Assembly: GCF_000737245.1 (NCBI RefSeq)
Contig: NZ_JPQU01000024.1
Span: forward strand, 1 to 64,000
DNA: 64,000 nt
Reading direction: 5' to 3'
Source: Pseudomonas syringae
GTDB taxonomy: Bacteria > Pseudomonadota > Gammaproteobacteria > Pseudomonadales > Pseudomonadaceae
Both the position numbers and the translations under genes were made by a program. This document shows, one piece after another, positions 38,065 to 47,683 of the stretch. Below the pieces are notes generated by a model. That model was not told the origin of the DNA, did not search any database, and saw nothing but the letters and a program-made list of their open reading frames with translations. The stretch's first letter is position 1. Every line of letters begins with the position of its first letter.

Positions 38065-38553
38065 TTATGCCTGGGTAGCGTATTTCGCCAGGGTTGGATC
38101 GTTTTTCAGCACATCGAGGGTGTTGGTGTGAACGTCTTCAGCGGTGGCGTCAGCCTTGCTGAAGATCTGGTTGAAGTGCTCGTGGGTAACTGCGGCGAAA
38201 TGCGCACGGTCTTGCGGTGCAACGCCCAGAACCACCGCGTAGGTAGTCAGTGCTTCACCCTGACCCATCGCCATGTCCTTGGAAAGCTCGTCCATCATGC
38301 CGTTCATGGCAATCCAGGATTTGCCGCCGTAGGTCAGCGCGCTGTTGGTGGAGCAGCCGTTGGTGCCCGACGTCATGCCGAAGGTGGCGTTACCGGAGGT
38401 GCCGTTGGTAGTCGATGCGAGGAAGTGAGCGGGAGTACCGCGCTGACCTTCAAACAACATGTTGCCCCAACCGCAATCCGGACCACCTGGAGCCTGGGCC
38501 ATAGCGTTGATGGAAACAGCTGCGAAGAGAGTACCGAGAAGAATCCGTTTCAT
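38065..38553 (-). CDS. DUF3015 secreted protein
   Basis: This 162-residue protein has a clear signal peptide (MKRILLGTLFAAVSINAMAQ, cleavage after AMA). The mature part is glycine- and serine-rich, with the family segments PDCGWGNMLFEGQRGTP and TSGTNGC. Two cysteines could form a disulphide. The family is periplasmic and of unknown function. The ATG at 38553 has AGAGAA upstream. It precedes the Lnb-like gene by 97 bases in the same direction, so a common role at the cell envelope is possible. Confidence 0.82.
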   Translation of the reverse strand: MKRILLGTLFAAVSINAMAQAPGGPDCGWGNMLFEGQRGTPAHFLASTTNGTSGNATFGMTSGTNGCSTNSALTYGGKSWIAMNGMMDELSKDMAMGQGEALTTYAVVLGVAPQDRAHFAAVTHEHFNQIFSKADATAEDVHTNTLDVLKNDPTLAKYATQA

Positions 38554-38835
38554 AGCTTTATTCTCTTTATATTCAACCAAGGGTCAGGGTTCATGGCTTC
38601 GTGATACGCCAAGGCGGCCAGTTGTTTTATTTCTGGTACGCCAGACTTGGAGCTTAGGTGCCATACAAGGGTTCCGCCGGTTATTACAAAATGTTGTTGA
38701 AAATAGACCCGGATTAACCGCTCTGCCTTGGGCATTGCCCGCTGCGTGACGCTTTAAGGATTTTCCTGTCTTGCATGTCGCGTGCAGCGAGCGCCAGAAT
38801 GCCGCCATCTGCCCCGCCTGATGTAAGGATGCCCG

Positions 38836-41271
38836 ATGCCCGATACTGTTGCTGCCAGCCTGCGTCTTGCGCCTGAAGCGCTGACACGTCCTTTTTCCGC
38901 TGAACAGTTCAGCTTCTCGACGACCAATGATCTGGAGCCCTTTCGCGGTGTGCTCGGCCAGGAACGAGCAGTAGAAGCCCTGCAATTCGGTGTGGCCATG
39001 CCACGCCCTGGTTACAACGTGTTCGTCATGGGCGAGCCCGGCACTGGCCGTTTCTCGTTCGTGAAGCGTTATCTCAAGGCTGAAGCCAAACGCCTGCAGA
39101 CGCCGTGCGACTGGGTTTACGTCAATAACTTCGATGAGCCTCGCGAACCACGTGCATTGGAGCTGCCGCCGGGTAGCGCTCATGAATTCATTTCCGATAT
39201 CGGTGGTCTGATCGACAACCTGCTTGCGACCTTCCCGGCGGTGTTCGAGCACCCGTCCTACCAGCAGAAGAAAAGCGCCATTGATCGCGCCTTCAACCAG
39301 CGCTACGACAAGGCGCTGGACGTGATCGAGCGTCTTGCGCTGGAAAAAGACATCGCCCTGTATCGCGATAGCACCAATATCGCCTTCACGCCGATGCTCG
39401 ACGGCAAGGCGCTGGATGAGGCTGAGTTTTCGCAGTTGCCTGAGGCTGACCGCGAGCGTTTCCATGAGGATATCTCCGGCCTCGAGGAACGCTTGAACGA
39501 AGAGCTCGCCAGCCTGCCACAGTGGAAGCGTGAGTCCAGCAACCAGCTGCGTCAGCTCAACGAAGAGACCATCACTCTGGCGTTGCAGCCTTTGCTGGCG
39601 CCGTTGTCCGAGCAATACGCCGAAAACGCAGCTGTGTGTGCCTATCTGCAGGCCATGCAGGTTTACCTGCTGAAAACCGTGGTCGAGCAGTTGGTCGACG
39701 ACAGCAAGACCGACGCTCAGGCGCGCAAGCTGCTTGAAGAGCAATACAGTCCGAGCCTGGTGGTCGGTCATTCGGCCAGTGGCGGCGCCCCGGTGGTGTT
39801 CGAGCCGCACCCGACTTACGACAACCTGTTCGGTCGCATCGAGTACAGCACCGATCAAGGCGCGCTCTACACCACGTATCGGCAGCTACGGCCCGGTGCG
39901 TTGCATCGTGCCAACGGTGGCTTCCTGATTCTGGAAGCGGAAAAAATGCTCAGCGAGCCGTTTGTCTGGGACGCACTCAAGCGTGCATTGCAGTCGCGCA
40001 AGCTGAAGATGGAATCGCCGTTGGGTGAAATGGGCCGCCTCGCCACGGTCAGCCTCACCCCGCAAGTCATTCCGCTGCAGGTCAAAGTGATCATCATCGG
40101 TGCGCGTTCGCTGTATTACACGCTGCAAGATCTGGATCCGGACTTCCAGGAGATGTTTCGCGTACTGGTGGATTTCGACGAAGACATCCCGATGTACGAC
40201 GAAACTCTGGAGCAGTTCGCTCAGTTGCTGAAAACCCGTACTTCTGAAGAAGGCATGGCGCCGTTGACGGCCGATGCCGTGGCACGTCTGGCGACTTACA
40301 GCGCACGTCTGGCTGAGCATCAGGGGCGTTTGTCGGCGCGTATTGGTGATTTGTTTCAACTGGTCAGCGAAGCGGATTTCATTCGCCAGCTGGCCAGCGA
40401 TGACAAAACCGACGCCGGCCACATCGAACGGGCGCTCAAGGCCAAGGCCACGCGCACCGGGCGGGTGTCGGCACGGATTCTCGATGACATGCTCGCCGGT
40501 ATCATCCTCATCGATACCGATGGCGCTGCGGTGGGCAAATGCAACGGCCTGACCGTGCTGGAAGTTGGCGATTCGGCCTTTGGTGTGCCGGCGCGGATTT
40601 CTGCAACGGTTTACCCCGGTGGCAGCGGCATCGTCGACATCGAACGTGAGGTCAACCTTGGCCAGCCGATTCACTCCAAAGGCGTGATGATCCTGACCGG
40701 CTATCTGGGCAGCCGGTATGCGCAGGAATTCCCGCTGGCGATCTCCGCGAGTATCGCTCTGGAGCAATCCTACGGTTATGTGGATGGCGACAGCGCGTCT
40801 CTCGGCGAGGCATGCACCTTGATCTCGGCATTGTCGAAAACGCCGCTCAAGCAGTGCTTCGCGATTACCGGATCGATCAACCAGTTCGGTGAAGTGCAGG
40901 CAGTGGGCGGGGTCAACGAGAAAATCGAAGGCTTCTTCCGGCTCTGCGAGGCACGTGGGCTGACGGGCGAGCAGGGCGCAATCATTCCACAAGCCAACGT
41001 AGCGACGCTGATGCTTGATGAGCGTGTGCTGCAGGCCGTGCGCGCCGGGCAATTTCATGTGTATGCGGTGCGTCAGGCTGACGAAGCCTTGAGCCTGCTG
41101 GTGGGTGAGCCTGCGGGCGAGCCGGACGAGAATGGCGAATTCCCGGAGGGCAGCGTCAACGCCCGGGTCGTCGAGCGCTTGAGGGACATCGCTGAAATGC
41201 TCAGTGATGAAGACCTCAAGGAAGAGCTGGAGAAGGAGCCAGCGCAGTTGGCGCCTGAGTTGAAGCCTTAA
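38836..41271 (+). CDS. LonH/YcbZ-like Lon-family protease
   Basis: This 811-residue protein has an AAA-like N-terminal part and a C-terminal Lon protease domain. The Ser-Lys dyad is Ser653 (DGDSASLGEA) and Lys696 (VGGVNEKIEGF), 43 residues apart, exactly the spacing in E. coli Lon. The Walker A position reads GEPGTGRF (66-73), without the usual lysine and serine/threonine. The HPTYDNLFGRIEY block is typical of the group. It is close to E. coli YcbZ, a poorly understood Lon relative. AAGGA lies before the ATG. Its targets are unknown. Confidence 0.85.
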   Translation: MPDTVAASLRLAPEALTRPFSAEQFSFSTTNDLEPFRGVLGQERAVEALQFGVAMPRPGYNVFVMGEPGTGRFSFVKRYLKAEAKRLQTPCDWVYVNNFDEPREPRALELPPGSAHEFISDIGGLIDNLLATFPAVFEHPSYQQKKSAIDRAFNQRYDKALDVIERLALEKDIALYRDSTNIAFTPMLDGKALDEAEFSQLPEADRERFHEDISGLEERLNEELASLPQWKRESSNQLRQLNEETITLALQPLLAPLSEQYAENAAVCAYLQAMQVYLLKTVVEQLVDDSKTDAQARKLLEEQYSPSLVVGHSASGGAPVVFEPHPTYDNLFGRIEYSTDQGALYTTYRQLRPGALHRANGGFLILEAEKMLSEPFVWDALKRALQSRKLKMESPLGEMGRLATVSLTPQVIPLQVKVIIIGARSLYYTLQDLDPDFQEMFRVLVDFDEDIPMYDETLEQFAQLLKTRTSEEGMAPLTADAVARLATYSARLAEHQGRLSARIGDLFQLVSEADFIRQLASDDKTDAGHIERALKAKATRTGRVSARILDDMLAGIILIDTDGAAVGKCNGLTVLEVGDSAFGVPARISATVYPGGSGIVDIEREVNLGQPIHSKGVMILTGYLGSRYAQEFPLAISASIALEQSYGYVDGDSASLGEACTLISALSKTPLKQCFAITGSINQFGEVQAVGGVNEKIEGFFRLCEARGLTGEQGAIIPQANVATLMLDERVLQAVRAGQFHVYAVRQADEALSLLVGEPAGEPDENGEFPEGSVNARVVERLRDIAEMLSDEDLKEELEKEPAQLAPELKP

Positions 41272-41283
41272 ACACCAGATTTC

Positions 41284-41370
41284 TGTAGGAGCGAGCTTGC
41301 TCGCGATGGCGTCACTTCAGACGAATTTATCGATAGATAAACACCCATCGCGAGCAAGCTCGCTCCTACA
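41284..41370. repeat. REP pair (GTAGGAGCGAGCTTGCTCGCGAT type)
   Basis: Perfect inverted arms lie between the LonH-like gene and the next small gene. A long open frame that starts in it is an artefact of the repeat. Confidence 0.85.
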
Positions 41371-41518
41371 GGGTCTTCTAGCGAAAACCGTTCATCCCCC
41401 AGCCTTTCTCAATTCACCATTTCTTCTATTCTGTCTCGTTACCACGGTTGTCAAAGGGACTGACGCGCCTTACAGCACTTCATGTGCGGCGAATACCGTA
41501 GCCAATAAGGAGCTCGCC

Positions 41519-41848
41519 ATGCCGCGCAGCCTCTGTCTTACCCGCCAATGTCTGGGTCTGATGACCCGAATCGAATGCGCGATACGCCCCCTTTCAGGTG
41601 AAAACGGCATGTGGACGTTGCTGTTTGCGGCTGGAATGTCCGGGGAGCAACCTTCCGCCATCAAATGCCAGGGGCCTTTTTCCGGGCCTAAAGCTGCTGA
41701 GTCAGTCATGACCGCCATCGCCGAAAGCCTTGTCCTGCATGGTTATCAGCAAGTGGATGACATGCCGATCTGGGGTTTGCATTTACAGAGTGAACTGCGC
41801 CGCATCAATGCTGACACCTCGCGGATCCAACGCAGCTCGCCGTTCTAA
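41519..41848 (+). CDS. Conserved hypothetical protein, 109 residues
   Basis: I do not recognise a named domain. The protein begins MPRSLCLTRQCLGLMTRIECAIRPLSGENG. It then has a strand-like WTLLFAAGMSG, the phrase KCQGPFSGPKAAESVMTAIAESLVLHGY and a polar C terminus. It looks like a small cytosolic alpha/beta protein without signal peptide. The ATG at 41519 follows a strong AAGGAG. A further 74 upstream codons are open but run into the REP pair and were rejected. From memory a similar protein lies beside the Lon-like protease gene in P. aeruginosa, which supports a real gene. Confidence 0.7.
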   Translation: MPRSLCLTRQCLGLMTRIECAIRPLSGENGMWTLLFAAGMSGEQPSAIKCQGPFSGPKAAESVMTAIAESLVLHGYQQVDDMPIWGLHLQSELRRINADTSRIQRSSPF

Positions 41849-41869
41849 GCCGTTTTACTCATCTCCAGA

Positions 41870-41914
41870 CGTAACCTTGCCGTTCGCTTGAAGCGAAAGG
41901 CAGCAGTGGTTACG
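41870..41914. other. Nested hairpin between the 109-residue gene and the UPF0114 gene
   Basis: The outer stem CGTAACC/GGTTACG encloses TGCC/GGCA and TTCGCTT/AAGCGAA. No T run follows. It may be the 3' structure of the upstream mRNA or a small structured RNA. Confidence 0.4.
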
Positions 41915-41970
41915 TTGTCTCAGCCCCCTCTGCGCGGCTTTAGGTCACATTCTGCGAATTCCAGATGGGC

Positions 41971-41979
41971 TGATATACT
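41971..41979 (+). promoter_or_regulatory. Extended -10 promoter element before the UPF0114 gene
   Basis: TGATATACT fits the TGNTATAAT extended -10 pattern and lies 32 bases before the ATG. The -35 region is weak (TTCTGC at 41950). Confidence 0.45.
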
Positions 41980-42010
41980 CGCCGGCATTTCCAAACATCT
42001 GTGAGTCTCA

Positions 42011-42499
42011 ATGGAACGCTTTATCGAAAATGCCATGTACGCCTCGCGCTGGCTGCTGGCTCCGCTGTATTTCGGTTTGTCCCTGGGTTTGCTGGCACTG
42101 GTCCTGAAATTCTTTCAGGAAATCATCCACGTTCTGCCCAACGTCTTCGCACTGGCTGAGTCGGATCTGATTCTGGTTTTGTTGTCGCTGATCGACATGG
42201 CGCTGGTCGGCGGCCTGTTGGTCATGGTGATGATCTCCGGTTACGAGAACTTCGTCTCCCAGCTGGATATTGACGACGATAAAGAGAAACTCAACTGGCT
42301 GGGCACCATGGACTCTTCGTCGCTGAAGATGAAAGTGGCGGCTTCTATCGTTGCGATTTCCTCTATCCACCTGCTGCGTGTGTTCATGGATGCGAAGAAC
42401 ATCGAGTCGGAGCACCTGATGTGGTACGTGATCATTCACATGACCTTCGTAGTCTCGGCATGCGCCATGGGTTATCTGGACAAGGTCACCAAGCACTGA
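42011..42499 (+). CDS. UPF0114/YqhA-family membrane protein
   Basis: This 162-residue inner-membrane protein has about four helices: residues 10-35, 52-76, 105-125 and 135-155. Family phrases are [34 protein letters not shown] and [21 protein letters not shown]. coli YqhA is the reference member and its function is unknown. The length is normal. An extended -10 promoter element lies upstream. A GC-rich hairpin follows 20 bases after the stop. Confidence 0.88.
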   Translation: MERFIENAMYASRWLLAPLYFGLSLGLLALVLKFFQEIIHVLPNVFALAESDLILVLLSLIDMALVGGLLVMVMISGYENFVSQLDIDDDKEKLNWLGTMDSSSLKMKVAASIVAISSIHLLRVFMDAKNIESEHLMWYVIIHMTFVVSACAMGYLDKVTKH

Positions 42500-42519
42500 T
42501 CGTTCAGCCGCGTGATACA

Positions 42520-42555
42520 ACGCCGCCCGGCCGTTGAAAGATGGACGGGCGGCGT
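42520..42555 (+). terminator. GC-rich hairpin after the UPF0114 gene
   Basis: A perfect 10-bp stem ACGCCGCCCG/CGGGCGGCGT with a 16-base loop is followed by CGTTTC. It is a probable terminator with a weak T tail. Confidence 0.6.
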
Positions 42556-42617
42556 CGTTTCTGGTGGTTGAAATCCGTTATCTTGGTATCCAGCCGCGAT
42601 CAACGAGGGATTTGCAG

Positions 42618-42923
42618 ATGACCGAAAACCAATTGGCCGAACTTCTCAATGCTGGCTCTATCGACGAGCTGAACCTGATCTCCATTGAGGGTGGTATCTA
42701 TCTGCTCGAAGCTCGTTCCATGGGCACAGTGCAACTGCTCAGGGGTGAGCGTGGCGAGACACGGCACTTGCGCTCCGTCGAGCACGCTCGTGAGTTGCTC
42801 CGGGAGTTCCCACCGGTGCCATTTCACTTGATCCACGCCGTGGTCCATGACGAAATGTGCGGCATGCCGGTGGATAAACGCGAGGCCCTGCGCGTGCCGA
42901 TCAGTTTTGATTCGAAGTGGTAA
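42618..42923 (+). CDS. Small conserved protein (DUF6482-like)
   Basis: This 101-residue cytosolic protein begins MTENQLAELLNAGSIDELNLISIEGG and contains the phrases YLLEAR, GETRHLRSVEHARELL and HAVVHDEMCGMP. I recall a Pseudomonas family of this size (DUF6482), but the assignment is tentative. No catalytic motif is seen. GAGGGA lies before the ATG. The frame is open further upstream but without homology. It stands between the UPF0114 gene and fklB. Confidence 0.68.
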   Translation: MTENQLAELLNAGSIDELNLISIEGGIYLLEARSMGTVQLLRGERGETRHLRSVEHARELLREFPPVPFHLIHAVVHDEMCGMPVDKREALRVPISFDSKW

Positions 42924-42955
42924 CGGCGGCACGTATCGCTGGATGCGCATAATCC

Positions 42956-43043
42956 TGTGGGAGCGGTGCTTGCCCGCGATAAGGCTGGACGCGATTCACT
43001 TTAGATCACCTAAACCTTATCGCGGGCAAGCACCGCTCCCACA
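42956..43043. repeat. REP pair (GTGGGAGCGGTGCTTGCCCGCGATAAGG type)
   Basis: The inverted arms of about 29 bases include the GATAAGG extension. The inner part of the loop is no longer symmetrical, in contrast to the related element at 26289. Confidence 0.85.
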
Positions 43044-43139
43044 GGTGCGTGTAGGGTCATAACGCCTATCTATGCTAGGCTTCTCGCCCTTTTGGTTCGG
43101 GGCGCTTTGTTTTGAGCGTTCCCTTTGCGGAGCAGTGAT

Positions 43140-43757
43140 ATGTCCGAAGTCAACCTGTCCACCGACGAAACCCGCGTTAGCTACGGCATCGGCCGTCAGT
43201 TGGGCGATCAGCTGCGCGACAACCCACCACCGGGCGTTAACCTGGAAGCGATCCTGGCTGGTTTGACCGATGCGTTCGGTGGCAAGCCGAGCCGTGTGGG
43301 TCCGGAAGAAATGTCCGCGAGCTTCAAAGTCATCCGCGAAATCATGCAAGCCGAAGCAGCTGCCAAAGCTGAGCAAGCTGCTGGCGCGGGCCTGGCTTAC
43401 CTGGCTGAGAACGGCAAGCGCGAAGGCGTGACCACGCTGGCTTCCGGCCTGCAGTTCGAAGTCCTGACTACGGGTGACGGCGCCAAGCCGACTCGCGAAG
43501 ATCAGGTCCGCACTCACTACCACGGCACGCTGATCGACGGCACCGTGTTCGACAGCTCCTACGAGCGTGGCGAGCCGGCTGAATTCCCGGTTGGTGGTGT
43601 GATCCCAGGCTGGACCGAAGCTCTGCAGCTGATGAGCGCCGGTAGCAAATGGCGTCTGCACGTGCCGAGCGAGCTGGCTTACGGCGCTCAGGGCGTTGGT
43701 AGCATCCCGCCGCACAGCGTACTGGTATTCGATGTCGAGCTGCTCGACGTTCTCTGA
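43140..43757 (+). CDS. fklB: FKBP-type peptidyl-prolyl isomerase FklB
   Basis: This 205-residue protein has an N-terminal dimerisation domain (helical, about 1-90) followed by a C-terminal FKBP domain. The FKBP domain has HYHGTLIDGTVFDSSYERGEP-type, GWTEALQLMSAGSKWRLHVPSELAYG and IPPHSVLVFDVELLDV blocks. It speeds proline isomerisation during folding. No signal peptide is seen, so it should be cytoplasmic, like E. coli FklB. GCGGAG precedes the ATG at 43140. An ATG five codons earlier lies inside that ribosome site. Confidence 0.92.
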   Translation: MSEVNLSTDETRVSYGIGRQLGDQLRDNPPPGVNLEAILAGLTDAFGGKPSRVGPEEMSASFKVIREIMQAEAAAKAEQAAGAGLAYLAENGKREGVTTLASGLQFEVLTTGDGAKPTREDQVRTHYHGTLIDGTVFDSSYERGEPAEFPVGGVIPGWTEALQLMSAGSKWRLHVPSELAYGAQGVGSIPPHSVLVFDVELLDVL

Positions 43758-43837
43758 TCGACCTTTAGTCAATCAGTCGCGTGTTGAACGAATCGCTGTG
43801 ATTCGTTCAGCACCGTTGGCCAACGACAGGTTCATGC

Positions 43838-44083
43838 TCAGTGCAGCTCGCTGATAGGGCGTAATGCCCGCGCATAGCAGAACAGAAACAGGTTACGCAC
43901 CAGCTCCTTGAGAACGATCGGCTCGCTTGAGCTCAAGTCATGCACATCCAGATCGCCCTGATCACGTAGTTCATCCAGCGCTTCCTCCTCCAATACCGCA
44001 CAAACTTCACCCGTCTCGCGATGCAGTATTCGCAGATAAGGGTGTGGACGGTCCAGCCAGGCATCAATCAAATAGGTCATGTC
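43838..44083 (-). CDS. Small conserved protein behind a Fur-like box
   Basis: This 81-residue acidic protein begins MTYLIDAWLDRPHPYLRILHRETGEVCAVLEEEALDEL (split here from the rest) and ends LFLFCYARALRPISELH. No known domain is recognised. AAGGAG lies 7 bases before the ATG at 44083. Two Fur-like sequences lie 20-75 bases upstream, so it should be induced by iron shortage. I recall that the P. aeruginosa gene in this position next to ispB is also iron-regulated. Its function is unknown. Confidence 0.75.
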   Translation of the reverse strand, partial: DMTYLIDAWLDRPHPYLRILHRETGEVCAVLEEEALDELRDQGDLDVHDLSSSEPIVLKELVRNLFLFCYARALRPISELH

Positions 44084-44104
44084 GTTCTCCTTGAAAAGTT
44101 TCAA

Positions 44105-44157
44105 TGAGAATAATTCTTATTGGCGGAATAGCAAGTCTCTATTGAGAATTGTTCGCA
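44105..44157 (-). promoter_or_regulatory. Fur-like box(es)
   Basis: TGAGAAT-A-ATTCTTA at 44105-44119 matches the 7-1-7 Fur pattern TGATAAT-N-ATTATCA in 11 of 14 positions. A weaker second copy is at 44143-44157 (TGAGAAT-T-GTTCGCA). They lie in the promoter region of the 81-residue protein. Confidence 0.65.
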
Positions 44158-44215
44158 TTTTACGCTGAGTGGTTGATGTGGGTCAGCTGCAGTTGGTGAT
44201 TTGGAATGGGTTTCC

Positions 44216-44304
44216 TGTGGGAGCGAGGCTTGCCCGCGATAAGGTTTCGGTGATCTGTCTGTTAAAACGCGGTGTCTGTAACGCGGGCAAGCAACGCTCC
44301 CACA
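44216..44304. repeat. REP pair, partly degraded
   Basis: The arms TGTGGGAGCGAGGCTTGCCCGCGA and CGCGGGCAAGCAACGCTCCCACA keep their pairing with two mismatches. Confidence 0.78.
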
Positions 44305-44335
44305 GGATCGAGGTAATTCACGAAATCGGGCCCAA

Positions 44336-44361
44336 CAAAAAGCCCGTCACATGGACGGGCT
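44336..44361 (-). terminator. Rho-independent terminator of ispB
   Basis: On the minus strand AGCCCGT/ACGGGCT with a 7-base loop is followed by TTTTTGTTGGG. Confidence 0.82.
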
Positions 44362-44380
44362 CTTTCGAAACAGCGGGCGA

Positions 44381-45349
44381 TCAGTGGGTACGGGCTACCG
44401 CAAACTCACTCAGCTCCACCAGCGCGTCGCGGTATTCGCTCGGCGGCAGGGCTTCCAGGCATTTGATTGCGCGGGCGACATAGTCACGGGCCAACTGGGC
44501 GGTGTAATCCAGTGCACCGGCGCTTTCGACGGCGGCGCGGATGCTTTCCAGATCTTCCAGGCCGCCTTTCTGAATGGCCTGACGGACCAATGCAGCCTGT
44601 TCGGCTGTGCCTTCGCGCATGGTGTAGATCAGCGGCAGGGTCGGCTTGCCTTCGGCCAGATCGTCACCGACGTTCTTGCCTAGGGTTTCAGCGTCGCCAC
44701 GGTAGTCGAGCAGGTCGTCTACCAGCTGGAAAGCCACACCCAGGTGGTCGCCGAAGGTGCGCAGGGCTTCACTTTGCTCTTCACTGGCGTTGCACAGCGC
44801 GGCGGCGCTATGGGTCGAGGCTTCGAACAGCATGGCTGTCTTGCCGCGAATCACTTCCATATAGGTTTCTTCGGTGGTGCTGGCGTCACGAACTTTCGAC
44901 AGCTGCAACACTTCGCCCTCGGCGATTACCCTGGTCGCTTTCGACAGGATCTTCATCACCGGCATCGAGCCGAGTTCGACCATCATTTCGAACGAGCGGG
45001 AATAAAGGAAGTCGCCCACCAGCACGCTGGGTGCGTTGCCCCACAGTGCGTTGGCGGTAGAGCGGCCGCGGCGCATGCCGGACATGTCGACCACGTCGTC
45101 ATGCAGCAAGGTCGCGGTGTGCAGAAATTCGATGGTGGCAGCCAGCAGGCGCAGGTCATCGCCCTCACGGCCCAGTGCTTTGCCACAGAGCAGCACAAGT
45201 AATGGACGCAGGCGTTTACCGCCAGCAGAGGTTATGTAGTCGCCGATTTTCGAGACCAACGGTACCCGCGACGTCAGCTGCTTCTTGATAATGACGTCGA
45301 CGGCACTAAAATCGTCCGCCACTGCGCGGTAGAAGGCTTGAGGTTGCAT
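44381..45349 (-). CDS. ispB: Octaprenyl/nonaprenyl diphosphate synthase
   Basis: This 322-residue trans-prenyltransferase makes the isoprenoid side chain of ubiquinone. Both aspartate-rich motifs are present: LLHDDVVD (first, with GMRRGR after it) and QLVDDLLDYRG (second). The GGKRLRPLLVLL block binds diphosphate. The length is standard. It is divergent from rplU, the usual order in gammaproteobacteria. The chain length (8 or 9 units) cannot be told from motifs alone. Pseudomonads make ubiquinone-9. Confidence 0.94.
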   Translation of the reverse strand: MQPQAFYRAVADDFSAVDVIIKKQLTSRVPLVSKIGDYITSAGGKRLRPLLVLLCGKALGREGDDLRLLAATIEFLHTATLLHDDVVDMSGMRRGRSTANALWGNAPSVLVGDFLYSRSFEMMVELGSMPVMKILSKATRVIAEGEVLQLSKVRDASTTEETYMEVIRGKTAMLFEASTHSAAALCNASEEQSEALRTFGDHLGVAFQLVDDLLDYRGDAETLGKNVGDDLAEGKPTLPLIYTMREGTAEQAALVRQAIQKGGLEDLESIRAAVESAGALDYTAQLARDYVARAIKCLEALPPSEYRDALVELSEFAVARTH

Positions 45350-45428
45350 CAGCGAGAGGTGCTCCAGAAGGGTTGCGCCGCATGCTAGGTCGCGGGTCAG
45401 AGCGTGTCAAGGTATGACATCCAGCCTC

Positions 45429-45457
45429 TTGCAACAGCACGGGGCGTTGCGTACAAT
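45429..45457 (+). promoter_or_regulatory. Sigma-70 promoter of rplU-rpmA
   Basis: TTGCAA (45429-45434) and TACAAT (45452-45457) are separated by exactly 17 bases, about 130 bases before rplU. This leaves a leader of about 125 bases. Confidence 0.65.
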
Positions 45458-45589
45458 CGCGCACCCTAACTTTCCTGGGCAGCACCTGCCTTACGCAATT
45501 GCGACCGGGCCGTTCCAGCCCCAAGCAGCCATGCCAGCCGATACTCTACTTATAAAGAGCTGGGTGAGCAGGATTTACGGAGAAATACC

Positions 45590-45904
45590 ATGTCTTATGC
45601 AGTAATCGTTACCGGTGGCAAGCAGTACAAAGTTGCTCCAGGTGAATACCTGAAGATCGAAAAGCTGGAAATCGCTACCGGCGAATCCGTTACTTTTGAT
45701 CGCGTTCTGTTGGTTGCCAATGGCGACGACGTTAACATCGGCGCACCAGTTGTTGCCGGCGCTACCGTTGTAGCTGAAGTGATCTCCCAAGGTCGCCACG
45801 ACAAAATTCGCATCATCAAGTTCCGTCGTCGTAAGCACCACATGAAGCGTATGGGCCACCGCCAGTGGTACACCGAGATCAAAATCACCGGTATTCAGGC
45901 TTAA
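45590..45904 (+). CDS. rplU: 50S ribosomal protein L21
   Basis: This 104-residue protein begins [26 protein letters not shown] and has the basic [16 protein letters not shown] segment that contacts 23S rRNA. Its length and its position before rpmA are universal. GGAG lies before the ATG. It is probably transcribed from the promoter at 45429. Confidence 0.98.
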   Translation: MSYAVIVTGGKQYKVAPGEYLKIEKLEIATGESVTFDRVLLVANGDDVNIGAPVVAGATVVAEVISQGRHDKIRIIKFRRRKHHMKRMGHRQWYTEIKITGIQA

Positions 45905-45938
45905 TTTCAGCCTAATCCCTCACTAGGAGAATTGACTC

Positions 45939-46214
45939 ATGGCACACAAAAAAGCTGGTGGTAGTACCCGTAACGGTCGCGATTCAGAAGCTAAACGCCT
46001 TGGCGTGAAGATGTATGGCGGCCAGGCAATCATTCCGGGCAACATCATCGTGCGTCAGCGCGGCACCCAATTCCACGCTGGCTACGGCGTTGGTATGGGC
46101 AAAGATCACACCCTGTTCGCGAAAGTGGAAGGCGTGATCAAGTTCCAGGTTAAAGGCGCCTTCGGTCGTCGCTACGTGAGCATCGTTCCGAAGACTGAAG
46201 TCTCCGCAGCGTAA
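45939..46214 (+). CDS. rpmA: 50S ribosomal protein L27
   Basis: This 91-residue protein starts [22 protein letters not shown]. The flexible N-terminal tail reaches the peptidyl transferase centre. The gene is 34 bases after rplU with TAGGAG before the ATG. A terminator follows, so obgE probably has its own promoter in addition to any read-through. Confidence 0.98.
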   Translation: MAHKKAGGSTRNGRDSEAKRLGVKMYGGQAIIPGNIIVRQRGTQFHAGYGVGMGKDHTLFAKVEGVIKFQVKGAFGRRYVSIVPKTEVSAA

Positions 46215-46228
46215 TCATGCAGCAGCTG

Positions 46229-46258
46229 GAAAAGCCCTGTCTCGCGACGGGGCTTTTT
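46229..46258 (+). terminator. Rho-independent terminator after rpmA
   Basis: The stem AAAGCCC(T)GTC/GAC(G)GGGCTTT is followed by a T run. Confidence 0.85.
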
Positions 46259-46297
46259 CGTTTTTGAAGGATGTGGCTGTAAAAGGCTTTGGTGAGT

Positions 46298-46389
46298 CTC
46301 TTGCAAAACTGTTTGTGCGGGCTGTTGTGATGTTGACCTCTGAGGTCGCTGGTTTTTGATCGGTATCGCAACGCTCATTTTTGCAAGAG
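46298..46389 (+). promoter_or_regulatory. Structured region upstream of obgE
   Basis: CTCTTGCAAAA (46298-46308) and TTTTGCAAGAG (46379-46389) are perfect inverted repeats. Between them is a hairpin GACCT-CTG-AGGTC (46335-46347) followed by GCTGGTTTTT. The arrangement could be a leader structure or a regulator site controlling obgE. Confidence 0.4.
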
Positions 46390-46399
46390 CCTTATGTAA

Positions 46400-47665
<1,266 letters not shown>

Positions 47666-47683
47666 TCCTCTGCAGTAAACTAG

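Noticed and set aside
38584..39858. 424-codon minus-strand frame
   Set aside because: It is antisense to the LonH-like gene, lacks recognisable domains and has no ribosome site.
41297..41518. Upstream extension of the 109-residue gene
   Set aside because: It begins inside a REP pair, and a strong AAGGAG supports the downstream ATG.
43125..43139. Alternative fklB start five codons earlier
   Set aside because: It overlaps the ribosome site of the chosen start.
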